From NCBI RefSeq assembly GCF_000801955.1, contig NZ_JSZO01000001.1, forward strand, positions 744,001 through 808,000: 64,000 nt of DNA. The letters are read 5' to 3'. The DNA is from Ralstonia sp. A12. Lineage in GTDB: Bacteria; Pseudomonadota; Gammaproteobacteria; Burkholderiales; Burkholderiaceae. The position numbers and the translations under genes are program-made. This document shows positions 21,549 to 30,964 of this stretch, piece by piece (position 1 is the stretch's first letter; each line of letters begins with the position of its first letter). The notes beneath the pieces were generated by a model. It was not told where the DNA came from. It worked only from the letters and a program-made list of their open reading frames with translations, and made no database searches.

Positions 21549-21728
21549 TCAGTCGTTCTTGGTCTTCACAACCTTGCGGCCACGATAGTAGCCGTTCGGG
21601 CTCACGTGGTGACGCAAATGGACTTCACCCGTGGTCGGCTCGACAGCGATCGGGGCCGTGGTGAGGAAGTCGTGCGAACGATGCATGCCGCGCTTGGACG
21701 GCGACTTCTTGTTTTGTTGAACAGCCAT
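21549..21728 (-). CDS. rpmF: 50S ribosomal protein L32
   Basis: A 59-residue basic protein starting [20 protein letters not shown], the standard L32 sequence, with the C-terminal YYRGRKVVK. It has no zinc-binding cysteine pairs, so it is the cysteine-free form. It lies between yceD and plsX, the conserved yceD-rpmF-plsX-fab arrangement that links ribosome and membrane synthesis, and ends in its own terminator. Confidence 0.98.
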   Translation of the reverse strand: MAVQQNKKSPSKRGMHRSHDFLTTAPIAVEPTTGEVHLRHHVSPNGYYRGRKVVKTKND

Positions 21729-21842
21729 GACTGACTCCTAAGCAATTTGATCGATTTTATCACATCACACGGAGCCGGAGCGTAGCCATTCCGGTAGGCG
21801 TGTGAAACGTACTGCCATCAACGCGCGCAAACCTGCGTGCGC

Positions 21843-22379
21843 CTAATGTTTGGTCTTCAGATTGGCCAGCACCGCAAACGGCGACGGCTTCTTTTCGGCT
21901 TCCGCCTCTTCCGGCAAGACCTCATCCGGGCAGACCGCATGACGAGGCGACACCGGCAACGCCAGCAGCAACTCGTCTTCGATCTGCGCGATCAGGTTGA
22001 AGCTGCGTGAGCCGACGATGACATCTGCCTCGTCGTCGTCCAGCGGCGCCGCATCAGCCTCTTCCTCGGAACGCATCACTTCCAGGCGCGTACGCACCGG
22101 CAGCGATTGCTCGTAGGCGTGCAGGCAACGCTGGCATTGCAACCAGATCGAGCCATCCACCTCTAGATCAACGAAGAGGCGCTGACGGGGCGACTGACCC
22201 GCGGTGGCTTCCTCGCGCACTATGCCCTGCATCTGCCAACGAAACTGCCCGTTGACATCAGCCGGCGCATCGGCGGCTTGCTCAGCCTGCAGACGGGGCA
22301 TGTCGGTCAGGTTGACCGTGTCGTTTACCTGCTCGCCCGCGCGGATGAACGCGAAAAGATCGAATGCACGAAAATTCAC
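21843..22379 (-). CDS. yceD: YceD family protein (DUF177)
   Basis: A conserved protein encoded before rpmF in most bacteria. It has been linked to 23S rRNA synthesis in some species, but no activity is defined. The family core is visible: LECQRC-like motif IWLQCQRCLHAYEQ near residue 90 and the acidic stretch that follows. I place the start at the GTG (22379) giving VNFRAFDLFAF, about 178 residues; the open frame runs to 22448 and the longer form cannot be excluded. Divergent from maf with 193 bp between them. Confidence 0.85.
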   Translation of the reverse strand: MNFRAFDLFAFIRAGEQVNDTVNLTDMPRLQAEQAADAPADVNGQFRWQMQGIVREEATAGQSPRQRLFVDLEVDGSIWLQCQRCLHAYEQSLPVRTRLEVMRSEEEADAAPLDDDEADVIVGSRSFNLIAQIEDELLLALPVSPRHAVCPDEVLPEEAEAEKKPSPFAVLANLKTKH

Positions 22380-22572
22380 AGATCGAACCCGCTGAAGCCG
22401 TTGGTGCGCAAAACCTGATTTGTGCCGCCTCGAGCGTCGCTCCGACACCTTGCGCCTGGGCGCCCGGTTTGCGACACTGCGCGGCCAAACCGCGAAACGC
22501 GGGATTATAACGAGAAAAAACCTCTGACGTCAAAAGGTTTTCGCTCAAAATCCACTGCATCTTCAAGCACTT

Positions 22573-23169
22573 ATGACCTCTGCCTCGCGTCCGCCGTTGA
22601 TTCTCGGCTCCAGCTCGCCCTATCGGCGGGAATTGCTCGAACGCCTGCGCCTGCCGTTCGAAATCGTCGTACCGAACATCGACGAGACCCCCGCTCCGGG
22701 CGAATCGCCCGACCAGACCGCGCTGCGCCTCGCCCGGCAGAAGGCCGAGAAGGTGGCACTGGACTATCCGGGCGCCCTGGTGATCGGCTCCGACCAGGTT
22801 GCGACGCTGGACGGCAAGCAGGTCGGCAAGCCCGGCGACCATGCCCGCGCGCTCGCTCAACTGCACTGGATGCGTGGACGCACCGTCACCTTCCACTCGG
22901 CGTTGTGCCTGTACGACGGCCGCACCGGGCAGCATCAAAGTGAAGACATACGCACACTGGCAACCTTCCGCGACCTCTCTGACGAGGAATTGGACGCCTA
23001 CCTCCACCTGGAGCACCCGTACGACGTCGCCGGCAGCGCCAAATCCGAAGGCCTGGGCATTGCCCTGCTCGAGCGCGTGGAATCGTCGGACCCGACGGCG
23101 CTGGTGGGCCTGCCGCTGATCGCGCTGACCAGCATGCTGCGCAACGTGCACTACCCTCTTTTCGTCTAA
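22573..23169 (+). CDS. maf: Maf family nucleotide pyrophosphatase (YceF-like)
   Basis: Maf proteins hydrolyse modified nucleoside triphosphates to monophosphates. The 198-residue protein begins with ILGSSSPYRRELLERL (10-25) and has DETP (37-40) and IGSDQV (71-76) with the catalytic-site Asp74. The GSDQVATLDG pattern fits the YceF subgroup, which acts on 7-methyl-GTP, rather than the dTTP/UTP subgroup; that specificity is inference from motif. The next gene starts 3 bp after the stop, so the two form an operon. Confidence 0.93.
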   Translation: MTSASRPPLILGSSSPYRRELLERLRLPFEIVVPNIDETPAPGESPDQTALRLARQKAEKVALDYPGALVIGSDQVATLDGKQVGKPGDHARALAQLHWMRGRTVTFHSALCLYDGRTGQHQSEDIRTLATFRDLSDEELDAYLHLEHPYDVAGSAKSEGLGIALLERVESSDPTALVGLPLIALTSMLRNVHYPLFV

Positions 23170-23172
23170 ACC

Positions 23173-23904
23173 ATGGCCGGCACGCTTTATCTCATCCCGA
23201 ATACGCTCGGCCTGCGCGATGCGGCCGACCCGCTGCCTGACGTAATTCCCGCAGGCGTGCAGCAGATCACGGCGCAACTCGACTACTTCGTGGCCGAACA
23301 CGCCAAAACGGCGCGCGCCCTGCTCAAAAAACTGGCGGAAACCACACCGCTGGCGCGGCCGCTGCAGGAAATCACCATCCGCGAACTGAACGTCAAGACG
23401 CCGGAATCGGAGTTGAAGGACCTGCTTGCGCCAGTGATTGCCGGGCGGGATGCGGGGCTGATGTCCGAAGCCGGCGTGCCGGCGGTGGCTGATCCGGGCG
23501 CAAATCTCGTGCGACTGGCCCACCGGCACGGGGTGCGTGTGAAGCCGTTGGTGGGGCCCAGCTCGATTCTGCTGGCGGTGATGGCTTCCGGCCTGAACGG
23601 CCAGAGCTTTGCGTTCAACGGCTACTTGCCAGTTGACGCGGGCGAGCGCAAAACCAAGCTGCGCGCGCTTGAGCAGCTTTCGCGCTCGGCAGGTCAAACC
23701 CAGGTATTCATCGAGACGCCATACCGCAATGGCGCGCTGCTGGAGGCGATCCAGGCTGGCTGCGCGCCGGGCACGCTGCTGTCCATCGCGGTGGATCTAA
23801 CGCTGCCCAGCGAACAGGTAGTCACCCTGCCCGTGAGCGATTGGCGGGCCGACCGCATGGACTTGCACAAGCGGCCGGCCATCTTTTCGCTGCTGGCGCG
23901 CTGA
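23173..23904 (+). CDS. RsmI-like SAM-dependent methyltransferase
   Basis: A 243-residue tetrapyrrole-methylase-fold protein related to RsmI, which 2'-O-methylates C1402 of 16S rRNA. Seen here are the N-terminal strand TLYLIPNTLG, the SAM-site loop GLMSEAGVPAVADPGANLV (split 96-114) and the GPSSILLAVMASGLNG segment. It is shorter than canonical RsmI (about 280-300), and its N-terminus lacks the usual GNLGDITLRA, so it is the second, RsmI-like paralogue of Burkholderiales, with unknown target. It is cotranscribed with maf. Confidence 0.85.
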   Translation: MAGTLYLIPNTLGLRDAADPLPDVIPAGVQQITAQLDYFVAEHAKTARALLKKLAETTPLARPLQEITIRELNVKTPESELKDLLAPVIAGRDAGLMSEAGVPAVADPGANLVRLAHRHGVRVKPLVGPSSILLAVMASGLNGQSFAFNGYLPVDAGERKTKLRALEQLSRSAGQTQVFIETPYRNGALLEAIQAGCAPGTLLSIAVDLTLPSEQVVTLPVSDWRADRMDLHKRPAIFSLLAR

Positions 23905-23913
23905 AGGCGCCAG
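23893..23913. other. Perfect inverted repeat at the convergent junction
   Basis: CTGGCGC (23893-23899) and GCGCCAG (23907-23913) can form a 7-bp stem with a 7-nt loop that contains the stop codon of the RsmI-like gene. No T-run follows on either strand, so termination here would need Rho or another signal. Confidence 0.4.
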
Positions 23914-23919
23914 TGCGGC

Positions 23920-25032
23920 TTACTCCTTCATCAGCAGCTTGAGCTGGCCCGTGGAGGCCAGCGCCTTGACGGCCCCCGCACCCATCGCCGTACCAAGCTT
24001 GCGGGCAACGCGCGAGGCGAAGTTCTCCTTGACCGTGTAGTCGACCACGTCCGGCGCCTTGATGACGTTGCGCGCCACGAAGTCTGCACTACCGAGCCCA
24101 TCGGCCAGACCCAGCTCAACCGCTTTCGAACCGGTCCAGAACAGGCCCGTGAACAGCGTCGGATCGTCTTTCAGACGGTTGCCGCGGCCTTGCTTGACCA
24201 CATCGATGAACTGCTGGTGGATGTCGTTGAGCATGTCCTGCGCGTACTGCTTCTGCTGCGGCGGCAGCGGCGAGAACGGGTCGAGCATCCCCTTGTTCGA
24301 GCCGGCCGTCAGCAGGCGGCGCTCCACACCGATCTTGTCCATCAGGCCAGTAAAGCCAAAGCCGTCCATCAGCACGCCGATCGAGCCGACGATGCTGGCC
24401 TTGTCGACGTAGATCTTGTCGGCAGCAGCGGCCACGTAGTAACCGCCCGAAGCACACATCTCCTCGACCACGACGTACAGGGGGATGTTCTTGTACTTGG
24501 CGCGCAGACGGCGGATGTCGTCATTGATCATGCCCGCCTGCACGGGCGAGCCGCCCGGCGAATTGATCTTGAGGATCACGCCGACCGTGTTGTTGTCGGC
24601 AAACGCCGCTTCGAGCGATGCGTTGATGTTCTCGGCGCTGGCGTTCGTGTTGGCGGCGATTTCGCCGTCGAGGTTCACCACAGCGGTGTGACGGCCGGTG
24701 CTGACCGTTTCGCCCTCAAAACTGGCGAACGCCCAGAGAATCAGACCAACGATACCCAGCGACACAAAGCGGAAGAAGATGCGCCAGCGGCGTGCAGCGC
24801 GTTGCTCGCGCACCGTCGCCATCAGCACTTTTTCGAGCACCTCGCGCTCCCAGCCACTTGGCTGCGCTGGGGCCGCCGCGGGAGCCGCCGATGCAGACTT
24901 GCCGGCAGCCGAATCACGAAGCTCGGCTTCGAGCGGGTGATCGGCGTGCTGCGTAACTTCCAGTGTTTCCGGCTTGCCGGCGCCCTCTTCGGGTGCGTTT
25001 TCAGGCCCTTTCGGCGGATTCGAGTCGGTCAT
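23920..25032 (-). CDS. sppA: S49 family signal peptide peptidase (SppA-like)
   Basis: A membrane-bound serine peptidase that cleaves leftover signal peptides. The 370-residue single-domain protein has a 60-residue low-complexity cytoplasmic tail, one membrane helix (about 86-106), INSPGG (156-161), the nucleophile Ser195 in CASGGYY and a candidate general-base Lys247 at the 52-residue spacing seen in short SppA enzymes. It ends 15 bp from the convergent RsmI-like gene and follows the Rieske gene by 48 bp. Confidence 0.92.
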   Translation of the reverse strand: MTDSNPPKGPENAPEEGAGKPETLEVTQHADHPLEAELRDSAAGKSASAAPAAAPAQPSGWEREVLEKVLMATVREQRAARRWRIFFRFVSLGIVGLILWAFASFEGETVSTGRHTAVVNLDGEIAANTNASAENINASLEAAFADNNTVGVILKINSPGGSPVQAGMINDDIRRLRAKYKNIPLYVVVEEMCASGGYYVAAAADKIYVDKASIVGSIGVLMDGFGFTGLMDKIGVERRLLTAGSNKGMLDPFSPLPPQQKQYAQDMLNDIHQQFIDVVKQGRGNRLKDDPTLFTGLFWTGSKAVELGLADGLGSADFVARNVIKAPDVVDYTVKENFASRVARKLGTAMGAGAVKALASTGQLKLLMKE

Positions 25033-25080
25033 AAACGAAGTGGGGAACGTTCGAAGAAGTCGAGAGAACTGGCGACACCA

Positions 25081-25482
25081 TCATGCCGGTGGAACGGGCG
25101 CCGGTGCGGGGGCCGGCGCACGAAACAACGCATCGGGCTGCCACCAGACGCCGCCGTCGCGCTCGGCAATGTCGAGCTTGGACAGATGTGAGCCCCGGCA
25201 CGGCCCGCCGACACAGCGGCCAGTGTCCGGCTCGTAGATGGCGCCGTGCGTCGCGCACATCAGATACAGCCCGGAGCTTTCAAAAAACTGGCCTTCCTGC
25301 CAATCCATCTCCATTGGCACGTGCGCGCACTGATTCAGGTAAGCGTGCACACCGCCGGCATAGCGGACAACGAAAGCGCTGATCGTGCGCCCTCGCACTT
25401 CCACAGGAAAACGCACGCCCAGGCCGCCATCTTCCAGCACGGCGCTCTCGCAGATGCGAACCGGCTCGGTCATCTCAGGCAT
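25081..25482 (-). CDS. Rieske [2Fe-2S] ferredoxin-like protein
   Basis: A 133-residue soluble protein with a complete Rieske cluster motif: Cys52-X-His54 (QCAHVP) and Cys76-X2-His79 (CATHGA). It resembles stand-alone Rieske ferredoxins rather than the cytochrome bc1 subunit, as it has no membrane helix. Its partner is unknown. The start at 25482 overlaps the HAD gene by 8 bp; a second ATG three codons later would remove most of the overlap. A Pro-Ala repeat tail (PAPAPAPVPP) ends the protein. Confidence 0.9.
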   Translation of the reverse strand: MPEMTEPVRICESAVLEDGGLGVRFPVEVRGRTISAFVVRYAGGVHAYLNQCAHVPMEMDWQEGQFFESSGLYLMCATHGAIYEPDTGRCVGGPCRGSHLSKLDIAERDGGVWWQPDALFRAPAPAPAPVPPA

Positions 25483-26134
25483 GGTCAGCCAACCAGCGAT
25501 GCAGATCAGCGACCGATTGGGCGCAGTACAGCGGCGTCAGCGTATGCAGCACGTCGGCAGGATGCGCGCCATATGTGACGGCCACACCGGCGGCCCCTGC
25601 ATTGGCAGCCATCTGCAGGTCATGCGTGGTGTCGCCGATCATCACCGTGCGCTCAACATCCATGCCGAGGTCGCGCGTGAGTTCAAGCAGCATCGCCGGA
25701 TGCGGTTTGGAGAACGTCTCGTCAGCACATCGCGTGTTGTCGAACACGCCGGTCAGGCCGGTGACTTCCAGCGCCCGCTGCAGGCCGATGCGCGATTTGC
25801 CAGTCGCCACGGCCAACAGGTAGTTCTCGCGGCGCAGTGCGTCGAGCATCTCGCGCACACCCGGGAACAGCACCAGTTGCGAATCGCGGCTGAGGTAATG
25901 AAAACGATAACGTTCGGCCAACTTGCCGTAGTCCGCCGGGTCAAGCGTCGGCACTGCATATTCGAGCGCGTCGCGCAGGCCCAGACCGATCACGTGACTC
26001 GCGCGCGTATCGTCCGGCACGGGCAGGTCGAGATCCCGGCACGCCAACTGGATCGACCGGGTAATGGCCGACGTCGAATCCATCAAGGTACCGTCCCAGT
26101 CGAAAACGATCAGGTCAAAGCGCTGCTGAGGCAT
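25475..26134 (-). CDS. HAD hydrolase, phosphoglycolate phosphatase-like
   Basis: A 219-residue haloacid-dehalogenase phosphatase with motif I FDWDGTLMDS (Asp12, Asp14), motif II VATGKSRIG, the lysine in SKPHPAM and motif IV MIGDTTHDL. The cap is the helical C1 type. It resembles Gph-like proteins cotranscribed with rluC across proteobacteria; the substrate cannot be read from sequence. The ATG at 26134 is chosen because the frame upstream lies inside rluC; the two overlap by 20 bp. Confidence 0.9.
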   Translation of the reverse strand: MPQQRFDLIVFDWDGTLMDSTSAITRSIQLACRDLDLPVPDDTRASHVIGLGLRDALEYAVPTLDPADYGKLAERYRFHYLSRDSQLVLFPGVREMLDALRRENYLLAVATGKSRIGLQRALEVTGLTGVFDNTRCADETFSKPHPAMLLELTRDLGMDVERTVMIGDTTHDLQMAANAGAAGVAVTYGAHPADVLHTLTPLYCAQSVADLHRWLADHA

Positions 26135-27143
26135 CGGAATCGGGACTCTGAGATTGGAACGCGTTGAGGAAATCGGCGCACTCGGCCGGCAACGGCGCAT
26201 TGAATGTGACGATTTCGCCGCTGTGCGGGTGCGTCAACTGCAGGCGGTGCGCATGCAGGAACATCCGCCCCAGCCGCGGCGACGCATTTGCGCGCGATAG
26301 CGCCTTGTTGAGCGCGAAATCACCGTATTTGTCGTCACCAAGGATCGGGAAGCCCGCATGTGCCAGATGCACGCGAATCTGGTGCGTGCGACCGGTTTTC
26401 AGCTCGGCTTCGAGCAGTGTGTACGGTCCAAACACGCCCACCTTGTTGAAAATCGTATGCGACGGCTGCCCGTCGGCCTGTACGCGCACGCGGCGCTCAC
26501 CTTCGGGCGTGGTGAACTTGTGCAGCGGCGACTTGATGTGCTGGCGCTTGTGCGGCCAGACACCCTTCACGGCAGCGAAATAACGCTTGTCGAGTTGCCC
26601 TTCGCGAATCTGCTCATGCAGCGCCACCAGCGCCGAGCGCTTCTTGGCCAGCAGCAGGACACCGGAGGTCTCGCGATCCAGACGATGCACCAGTTCAAGG
26701 AACTTGGCTTCCGGGCGCGATTGACGCAACTGCTCGATCACTCCAAACGCAACCCCCGAACCGCCATGCACAGCGACGCCGGCCGGCTTATCGATCACCA
26801 GCAGGTGCGCATCTTCGTGAAGAATCGTGAATTCAGCCGCCGGCACCGCACGCGGCGCCTCAGTCTGCTGAGCGATCCGAAGCGGCGGAATACGCACCAG
26901 ATCACCGAGTTTCAGGCGGTATTCGGCATCAATCCGGCCTTTGTTCACGCGCACCTCGCCTGAGCGCAGGATGCGGTAGATATGGCTCTTGGGCACGCCC
27001 TTGGCCAGGCGCATCAGGAAATTGTCGATGCGCTGCCCTTCGGCGTCTTCACCGATTTCCACGTAGGCGACGGATTTGCCATCGAGTGCGTCACGCGCGG
27101 CCTGTTGAATGCGGCCATCAAATGGATGGCGTAACTCATTCAT
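26115..27143 (-). CDS. rluC: 23S rRNA pseudouridine synthase RluC
   Basis: RluC converts U955, U2504 and U2580 of 23S rRNA to pseudouridine in E. coli. The 342-residue protein has an N-terminal S4 RNA-binding domain (about 37-90, RIDNFLMRLAKGVPKSHIYR) and the synthase domain with catalytic Asp156 in VHRLDRETSG. The ATG at 27143 leaves a natural N-terminus; the open frame continues to 27470 but that part has no family similarity. It heads the run rluC-HAD-Rieske-sppA. Confidence 0.94.
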   Translation of the reverse strand: MNELRHPFDGRIQQAARDALDGKSVAYVEIGEDAEGQRIDNFLMRLAKGVPKSHIYRILRSGEVRVNKGRIDAEYRLKLGDLVRIPPLRIAQQTEAPRAVPAAEFTILHEDAHLLVIDKPAGVAVHGGSGVAFGVIEQLRQSRPEAKFLELVHRLDRETSGVLLLAKKRSALVALHEQIREGQLDKRYFAAVKGVWPHKRQHIKSPLHKFTTPEGERRVRVQADGQPSHTIFNKVGVFGPYTLLEAELKTGRTHQIRVHLAHAGFPILGDDKYGDFALNKALSRANASPRLGRMFLHAHRLQLTHPHSGEIVTFNAPLPAECADFLNAFQSQSPDSDASAAL

Positions 27144-27213
27144 TTTCAATATAATTTTCTCGCTGGACAGTCGTTTAGGCGCCAGCAAAGCCGGTCGGGA
27201 CGAAACAACAGCT

Positions 27214-27219
27214 ATTGTA
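27214..27219 (-). promoter_or_regulatory. Possible -10 element for rluC
   Basis: TACAAT on the minus strand, about 70 bp before the rluC ATG. The best -35 candidate, TTCCGG 18 bp upstream, is poor. Confidence 0.35.
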
Positions 27220-27407
27220 CACAGCCACCGTTTCCGTCCGGAACGTGCCGCACCCCCGCCCACTTGTGTTACAAAGCTAATCACGTGGCCGGTCCAATCG
27301 GCACGAAAGCAGCACGCACCGCTGTCCCATCGCGCAGGACGTGAACCAAAGATCACGTCGGCAAGATCGGCCAGCGTAGAACGAGCAGCTGGTAGAACAG
27401 AATTCAA

Positions 27408-27444
27408 AAGCGGGCGCCACATGGTCTCCATACGGCGCCCGCTT
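27408..27444. other. Strong stem-loop in the rne upstream region
   Basis: AAGCGGGCGCC (27408-27418) and GGCGCCCGCTT (27434-27444) form a perfect 11-bp stem. Inside the loop ATGG (27421-27424) and CCAT (27428-27431) can pair as well. On the minus strand the right side continues into TTTTGAATT, so it could also act as a minus-strand terminator, although no minus-strand gene upstream of it is known. Confidence 0.7.
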
Positions 27445-27892
27445 GGTGAAAGAAGCCCTTGCCGCACCACAGTTGGTGCCGGCCGGCTCAGTATCCGGTT
27501 ACCGCGTTGCCATGGCGGTCCGGCGGCAAAACTCCAACAAGCAGCACGCCGCCCGATTCGCCCCGCCGCGGGTTTCGCCCGGACACGCCGTCCGTCAATT
27601 CGCTCTTTGTGGTCGCTTCACGCGACTCGCCGCCGCCGGCCCGCCGCCCGTAAAACAAACGCGCTGGGCCCACGGCACGAGTGACAGGACGCGCAAACCA
27701 GCGAAACGCAGCGCCAACCGCGCACGCCAATTTCGCCCTGCCATCCCCACCGTGACGCCCTCATTTCTTTCGCCCGTGCCCCGTTGCGCCGTCTTTTCAT
27801 CGGCCGACACCCCGGCAATTCGTTGACCACCCGCTCCGCCTTCGCGTGCTCCATAAAGCGCCGTGCATGCACGGCATTGGAGTGAGGTTGCA

Positions 27893-30800
27893 ATGAAACG
27901 CATGTTGTTCAATGCGACGCAGCAAGAAGAATTGCGCGTTGCCATTGTCGATGGTCAGAAACTGATCGACATCGACATCGAAACCGCCGGGCGCGAACAG
28001 CGCAAAGGCAATATCTACAAGGGTGTCATCACCCGCATCGAACCGTCGCTGGAAGCGTGCTTCGTCAATTACGGCGAAGAGCGGCACGGTTTCCTCCCCT
28101 TCAAGGAAGTCGCCCGCGCCTATTTCAAGGACGGCGTGGACGTGCGCAATGCGCGCATCCAGGATGCGCTGCGCGAAGGCCAAGAACTGATCGTTCAGGT
28201 TGAGAAGGAAGAGCGTGGCAACAAGGGCGCGGCCCTGACCACGTTTATCTCGCTGGCCGGCCGCTACCTGGTGCTGATGCCGAACAACCCGCGTGGCGGT
28301 GGCGTGTCGCGCCGCATCGAGGGCGAGGACCGTCAGGAACTGCGCGAAACCATGGCGCAGCTGGAAGTGCCGGACGGCATGAGCATCATTGCCCGCACCG
28401 CCGGCATCGGCCGCTCGGCGGAAGAGCTGCAGTGGGATTTGAACTACCTGATGCAGTTGTGGAAGGCCGTGGACGGCGCCGCCGTCGACAACAAGGCCCC
28501 GCTGCTGATTTATCTCGAATCCAGTCTGGTGATCCGCGCCATCCGCGATTACTTCCAGCCGGATATCGGTGAAATCCTGATCGATACGGACGATATCTAC
28601 GATCAGGCCCGCGCTTTCATGAGCGTGGTGATGCCCGACAACATGAATCGGGTGAAGAAATACCGCGACGACGTCCCCCTGTTCTCGCGCTTCCAGATCG
28701 AACACCAGATTGAATCGGCGTACTCGCGCATGGTGATGTTGCCCTCGGGCGGCGCCATCGTGATCGACCACACCGAGGCGCTGGTCGCCATCGACGTGAA
28801 CTCGGCGCGCGCCACCAAGGGCGCTGACATCGAGGAAACGGCTGCGCGCACCAACCTCGAAGCCGCCGACGAAATCGCCCGCCAGCTCCGCCTGCGTGAC
28901 CTGGGCGGCCTGATCGTGATCGACTTCATCGACATGGAGTCGAGCAAAGCCCAGAAGGACGTCGAAACCCGCCTGAAAGATGCGCTACGCCACGACCGCG
29001 CCCGCGTGCAGATGGGCAAGATCAGCCGCTTCGGCCTAATGGAACTGTCACGCCAGCGCCTGCGTCCGTCGCTGTCGGAAGGCTCGCACGTCACCTGCCC
29101 GCGCTGTAACGGCACGGGCCACATCCGCGATACCGAATCGTCCGCCCTGCAGGTGCTGCGCATCATCCAGGAAGAGGCGATGAAGGAAAACACCGCCGCG
29201 CTGCACTGCCAGGTGCCGGTGGAGGTGGCTGCCTTCCTGCTCAACGAGAAGCGCCAGGACATCAACCTGATCGAGACGCGCTTCAAGGTCAATGTGCTGC
29301 TGATCCCGAACAAGCATCTGGAGACGCCGCACTACAAGCTCGAGCGCCTGCGCCACGACGATCCACGCCTGGACGACACCAAGGCCAGCTACAAGATGGC
29401 CGAGGAAGCCGCCAAGGAACTGGAAGCCGACACCGCGTACAGCACCCGCAAGGAAGCTGCGAAGCCGCGTCAGGAAGCTGCCGTCAAGGGCATCACGCCG
29501 GAACAACCGGCGCCGGTGTCGGTGCCGCGTCCTGAGCGCCCGGCCCGTACCGAGGCTGCCGCTGCCCCGCAAGTGGCTGCGCCGGTGCCCGCGCAAGGTG
29601 GTTTCATTTCGTGGCTGAAGTCGTTGTTTGGTGGCAAGCCGGCTGAGCCGGTGGTTGCAGCGCCAGCCGAGGCTCCGAAGCAACGCGCTGAAGATGCCAA
29701 CCGCCGCGACCGTGGCGGCCGCCAGGATCGCGGTGGCCGTGGCCAGCGTGGCGAACGTGCAGAACGTGGCGAGCGCCAGGGTCAAGGTCAACAACAAGGC
29801 GGTCGCGACGGCAACCGTCAGGGCCGTGACCGCAACGAAGCCCGCGAAGGTCAGCAGCAACAAGGCCAGCGCGAAGGGCAACGTGACGGCCAACGTGGCA
29901 ACCGCGATCGCAACCGCCAACCGGCGCAGGTCGAAGGCGGCGCGCGCGAAACCACTGAAGCCCGCCAGCCGCAACAAGGCCAGGAAGCCCGTGGTGAAGG
30001 CCAGGGCCGCCGCGAGCGCAACCAGGAACGCCGTGAGCGCCAACCGCGTGAAGGTCGTGAGGCCCGCGAACCGCGCGAGCCGCGTGAAAACCGCGAACGT
30101 GACCAACAAGCCAAGGAAGCCGCTGCAGTTACAGCCCCGCTGGCAGCCGAGGACCTGATCGACCAGGCTGCTGCTCCGCAAGTGCCGCAGACCCTGCTCG
30201 ACACCACGACCCCCGCGGAAGCCACTGGCGCAGAAGGCGTGGTTCCGGGCGCGGAAGGCAACGGTGATGGCGAAGAGCGCCGCCGCCGTGGTCGCCGTGG
30301 TCGCAACCGCTATCGCCGTGACCGTGAGGGCGCAGAAGGCGTGCGCGCTGAAGGTGAGGGCGAAGGCGAAGCTGAAGACGGCGAAAACGCTGCTGCGGAA
30401 GCCAACGTGCATGCAACTCCCGAAGGTGGCCAGCCCACTGAATCGGTTCTGCACACGACCGTGACCGAGCCGGTGCAAGCCACCTCGTTCGCGCCGGTCG
30501 AGGCAGCTGCCCCGGTGGTGCATGAGCCCGTGCACGCGGCAGAATCCGTGGCACCGGTGTCCGCTATGCCTGCCGTACAGCCGATCGAACCGGCCGTGGT
30601 GGCCGCTGCGCCGGCAGTGGAAGCTGCTCAGGCTGCCATCGTGACGGCACCGGCCGAAACGCCGGCACCGGTCAGCACTGTGGTCAAGGCATCGCCGCTG
30701 TCGGTTCAGTCGCTGCAAGGCATGCTGACCGACGCTGGCATGACGTGGGTTCACACGGACGCACAAAAGCTACAGGCTGCACAGGAAGAAGCTGCTCGCA

Positions 30801-30913
30801 CCGTCGTGGCGCCGCGTGTGCCGCGCGAGCGCAAGCCGCTGCCGCCGATCCAGCAAGGTCCGATGATTCTGGTCGAGACCGGCCGCGCATCAAGCGGCGC
30901 TGATCAGCAATAA
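27893..30913 (+). CDS. rne: Ribonuclease E
   Basis: The endonuclease that organises the RNA degradosome and starts most mRNA decay. The 1006-residue protein has the S1 domain (about 35-125), the 5' sensor and DNase I-like region with catalytic Asp301 ([12 protein letters not shown]) and Asp344 (VIDFIDM), and the zinc link CPRC (402-405). The C-half (from about 540) is disordered: a short helix patch [12 protein letters not shown] that resembles the membrane-targeting amphipathic segment of RNase E, a very Arg/Gln/Gly/Asp-rich RNA-binding stretch (about 600-740), [16 protein letters not shown], and an Ala/Pro/Val/Glu tail. The ATG at 27893 has GAGG 6 bp upstream. Confidence 0.97.
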   Translation: MKRMLFNATQQEELRVAIVDGQKLIDIDIETAGREQRKGNIYKGVITRIEPSLEACFVNYGEERHGFLPFKEVARAYFKDGVDVRNARIQDALREGQELIVQVEKEERGNKGAALTTFISLAGRYLVLMPNNPRGGGVSRRIEGEDRQELRETMAQLEVPDGMSIIARTAGIGRSAEELQWDLNYLMQLWKAVDGAAVDNKAPLLIYLESSLVIRAIRDYFQPDIGEILIDTDDIYDQARAFMSVVMPDNMNRVKKYRDDVPLFSRFQIEHQIESAYSRMVMLPSGGAIVIDHTEALVAIDVNSARATKGADIEETAARTNLEAADEIARQLRLRDLGGLIVIDFIDMESSKAQKDVETRLKDALRHDRARVQMGKISRFGLMELSRQRLRPSLSEGSHVTCPRCNGTGHIRDTESSALQVLRIIQEEAMKENTAALHCQVPVEVAAFLLNEKRQDINLIETRFKVNVLLIPNKHLETPHYKLERLRHDDPRLDDTKASYKMAEEAAKELEADTAYSTRKEAAKPRQEAAVKGITPEQPAPVSVPRPERPARTEAAAAPQVAAPVPAQGGFISWLKSLFGGKPAEPVVAAPAEAPKQRAEDANRRDRGGRQDRGGRGQRGERAERGERQGQGQQQGGRDGNRQGRDRNEAREGQQQQGQREGQRDGQRGNRDRNRQPAQVEGGARETTEARQPQQGQEARGEGQGRRERNQERRERQPREGREAREPREPRENRERDQQAKEAAAVTAPLAAEDLIDQAAAPQVPQTLLDTTTPAEATGAEGVVPGAEGNGDGEERRRRGRRGRNRYRRDREGAEGVRAEGEGEGEAEDGENAAAEANVHATPEGGQPTESVLHTTVTEPVQATSFAPVEAAAPVVHEPVHAAESVAPVSAMPAVQPIEPAVVAAAPAVEAAQAAIVTAPAETPAPVSTVVKASPLSVQSLQGMLTDAGMTWVHTDAQKLQAAQEEAARTVVAPRVPRERKPLPPIQQGPMILVETGRASSGADQQ

Positions 30914-30964
30914 ACGCCTCACCCGGCGGCGGGGAACTCAACCCCTGCGCCGGCGCGTTGCCTG

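Larger units (their letters stand above)
27144..27892. other. 749-bp non-coding region between rluC and rne
   Basis: No convincing gene is seen on either strand. Several open frames cross it but none has a good ribosome site or family similarity. It holds the rluC promoter, a strong hairpin at 27408-27444, a smaller inverted repeat GCACCA/TGGTGC at 27464-27479, and presumably the rne promoter and a long rne leader, by analogy with E. coli where RNase E regulates itself through a long 5' leader. I could not locate a clear rne promoter. The last third is pyrimidine-rich. Confidence 0.6.

Noticed and set aside
27144-27892. A small protein gene in the rne upstream region
   Set aside because: Open frames there lack a good ribosome site, a recognisable domain or normal composition.
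29048-30766. A 572-codon minus-strand open frame inside rne
   Set aside because: It lies opposite the low-complexity Arg-rich coding region and has no start signal or domain.
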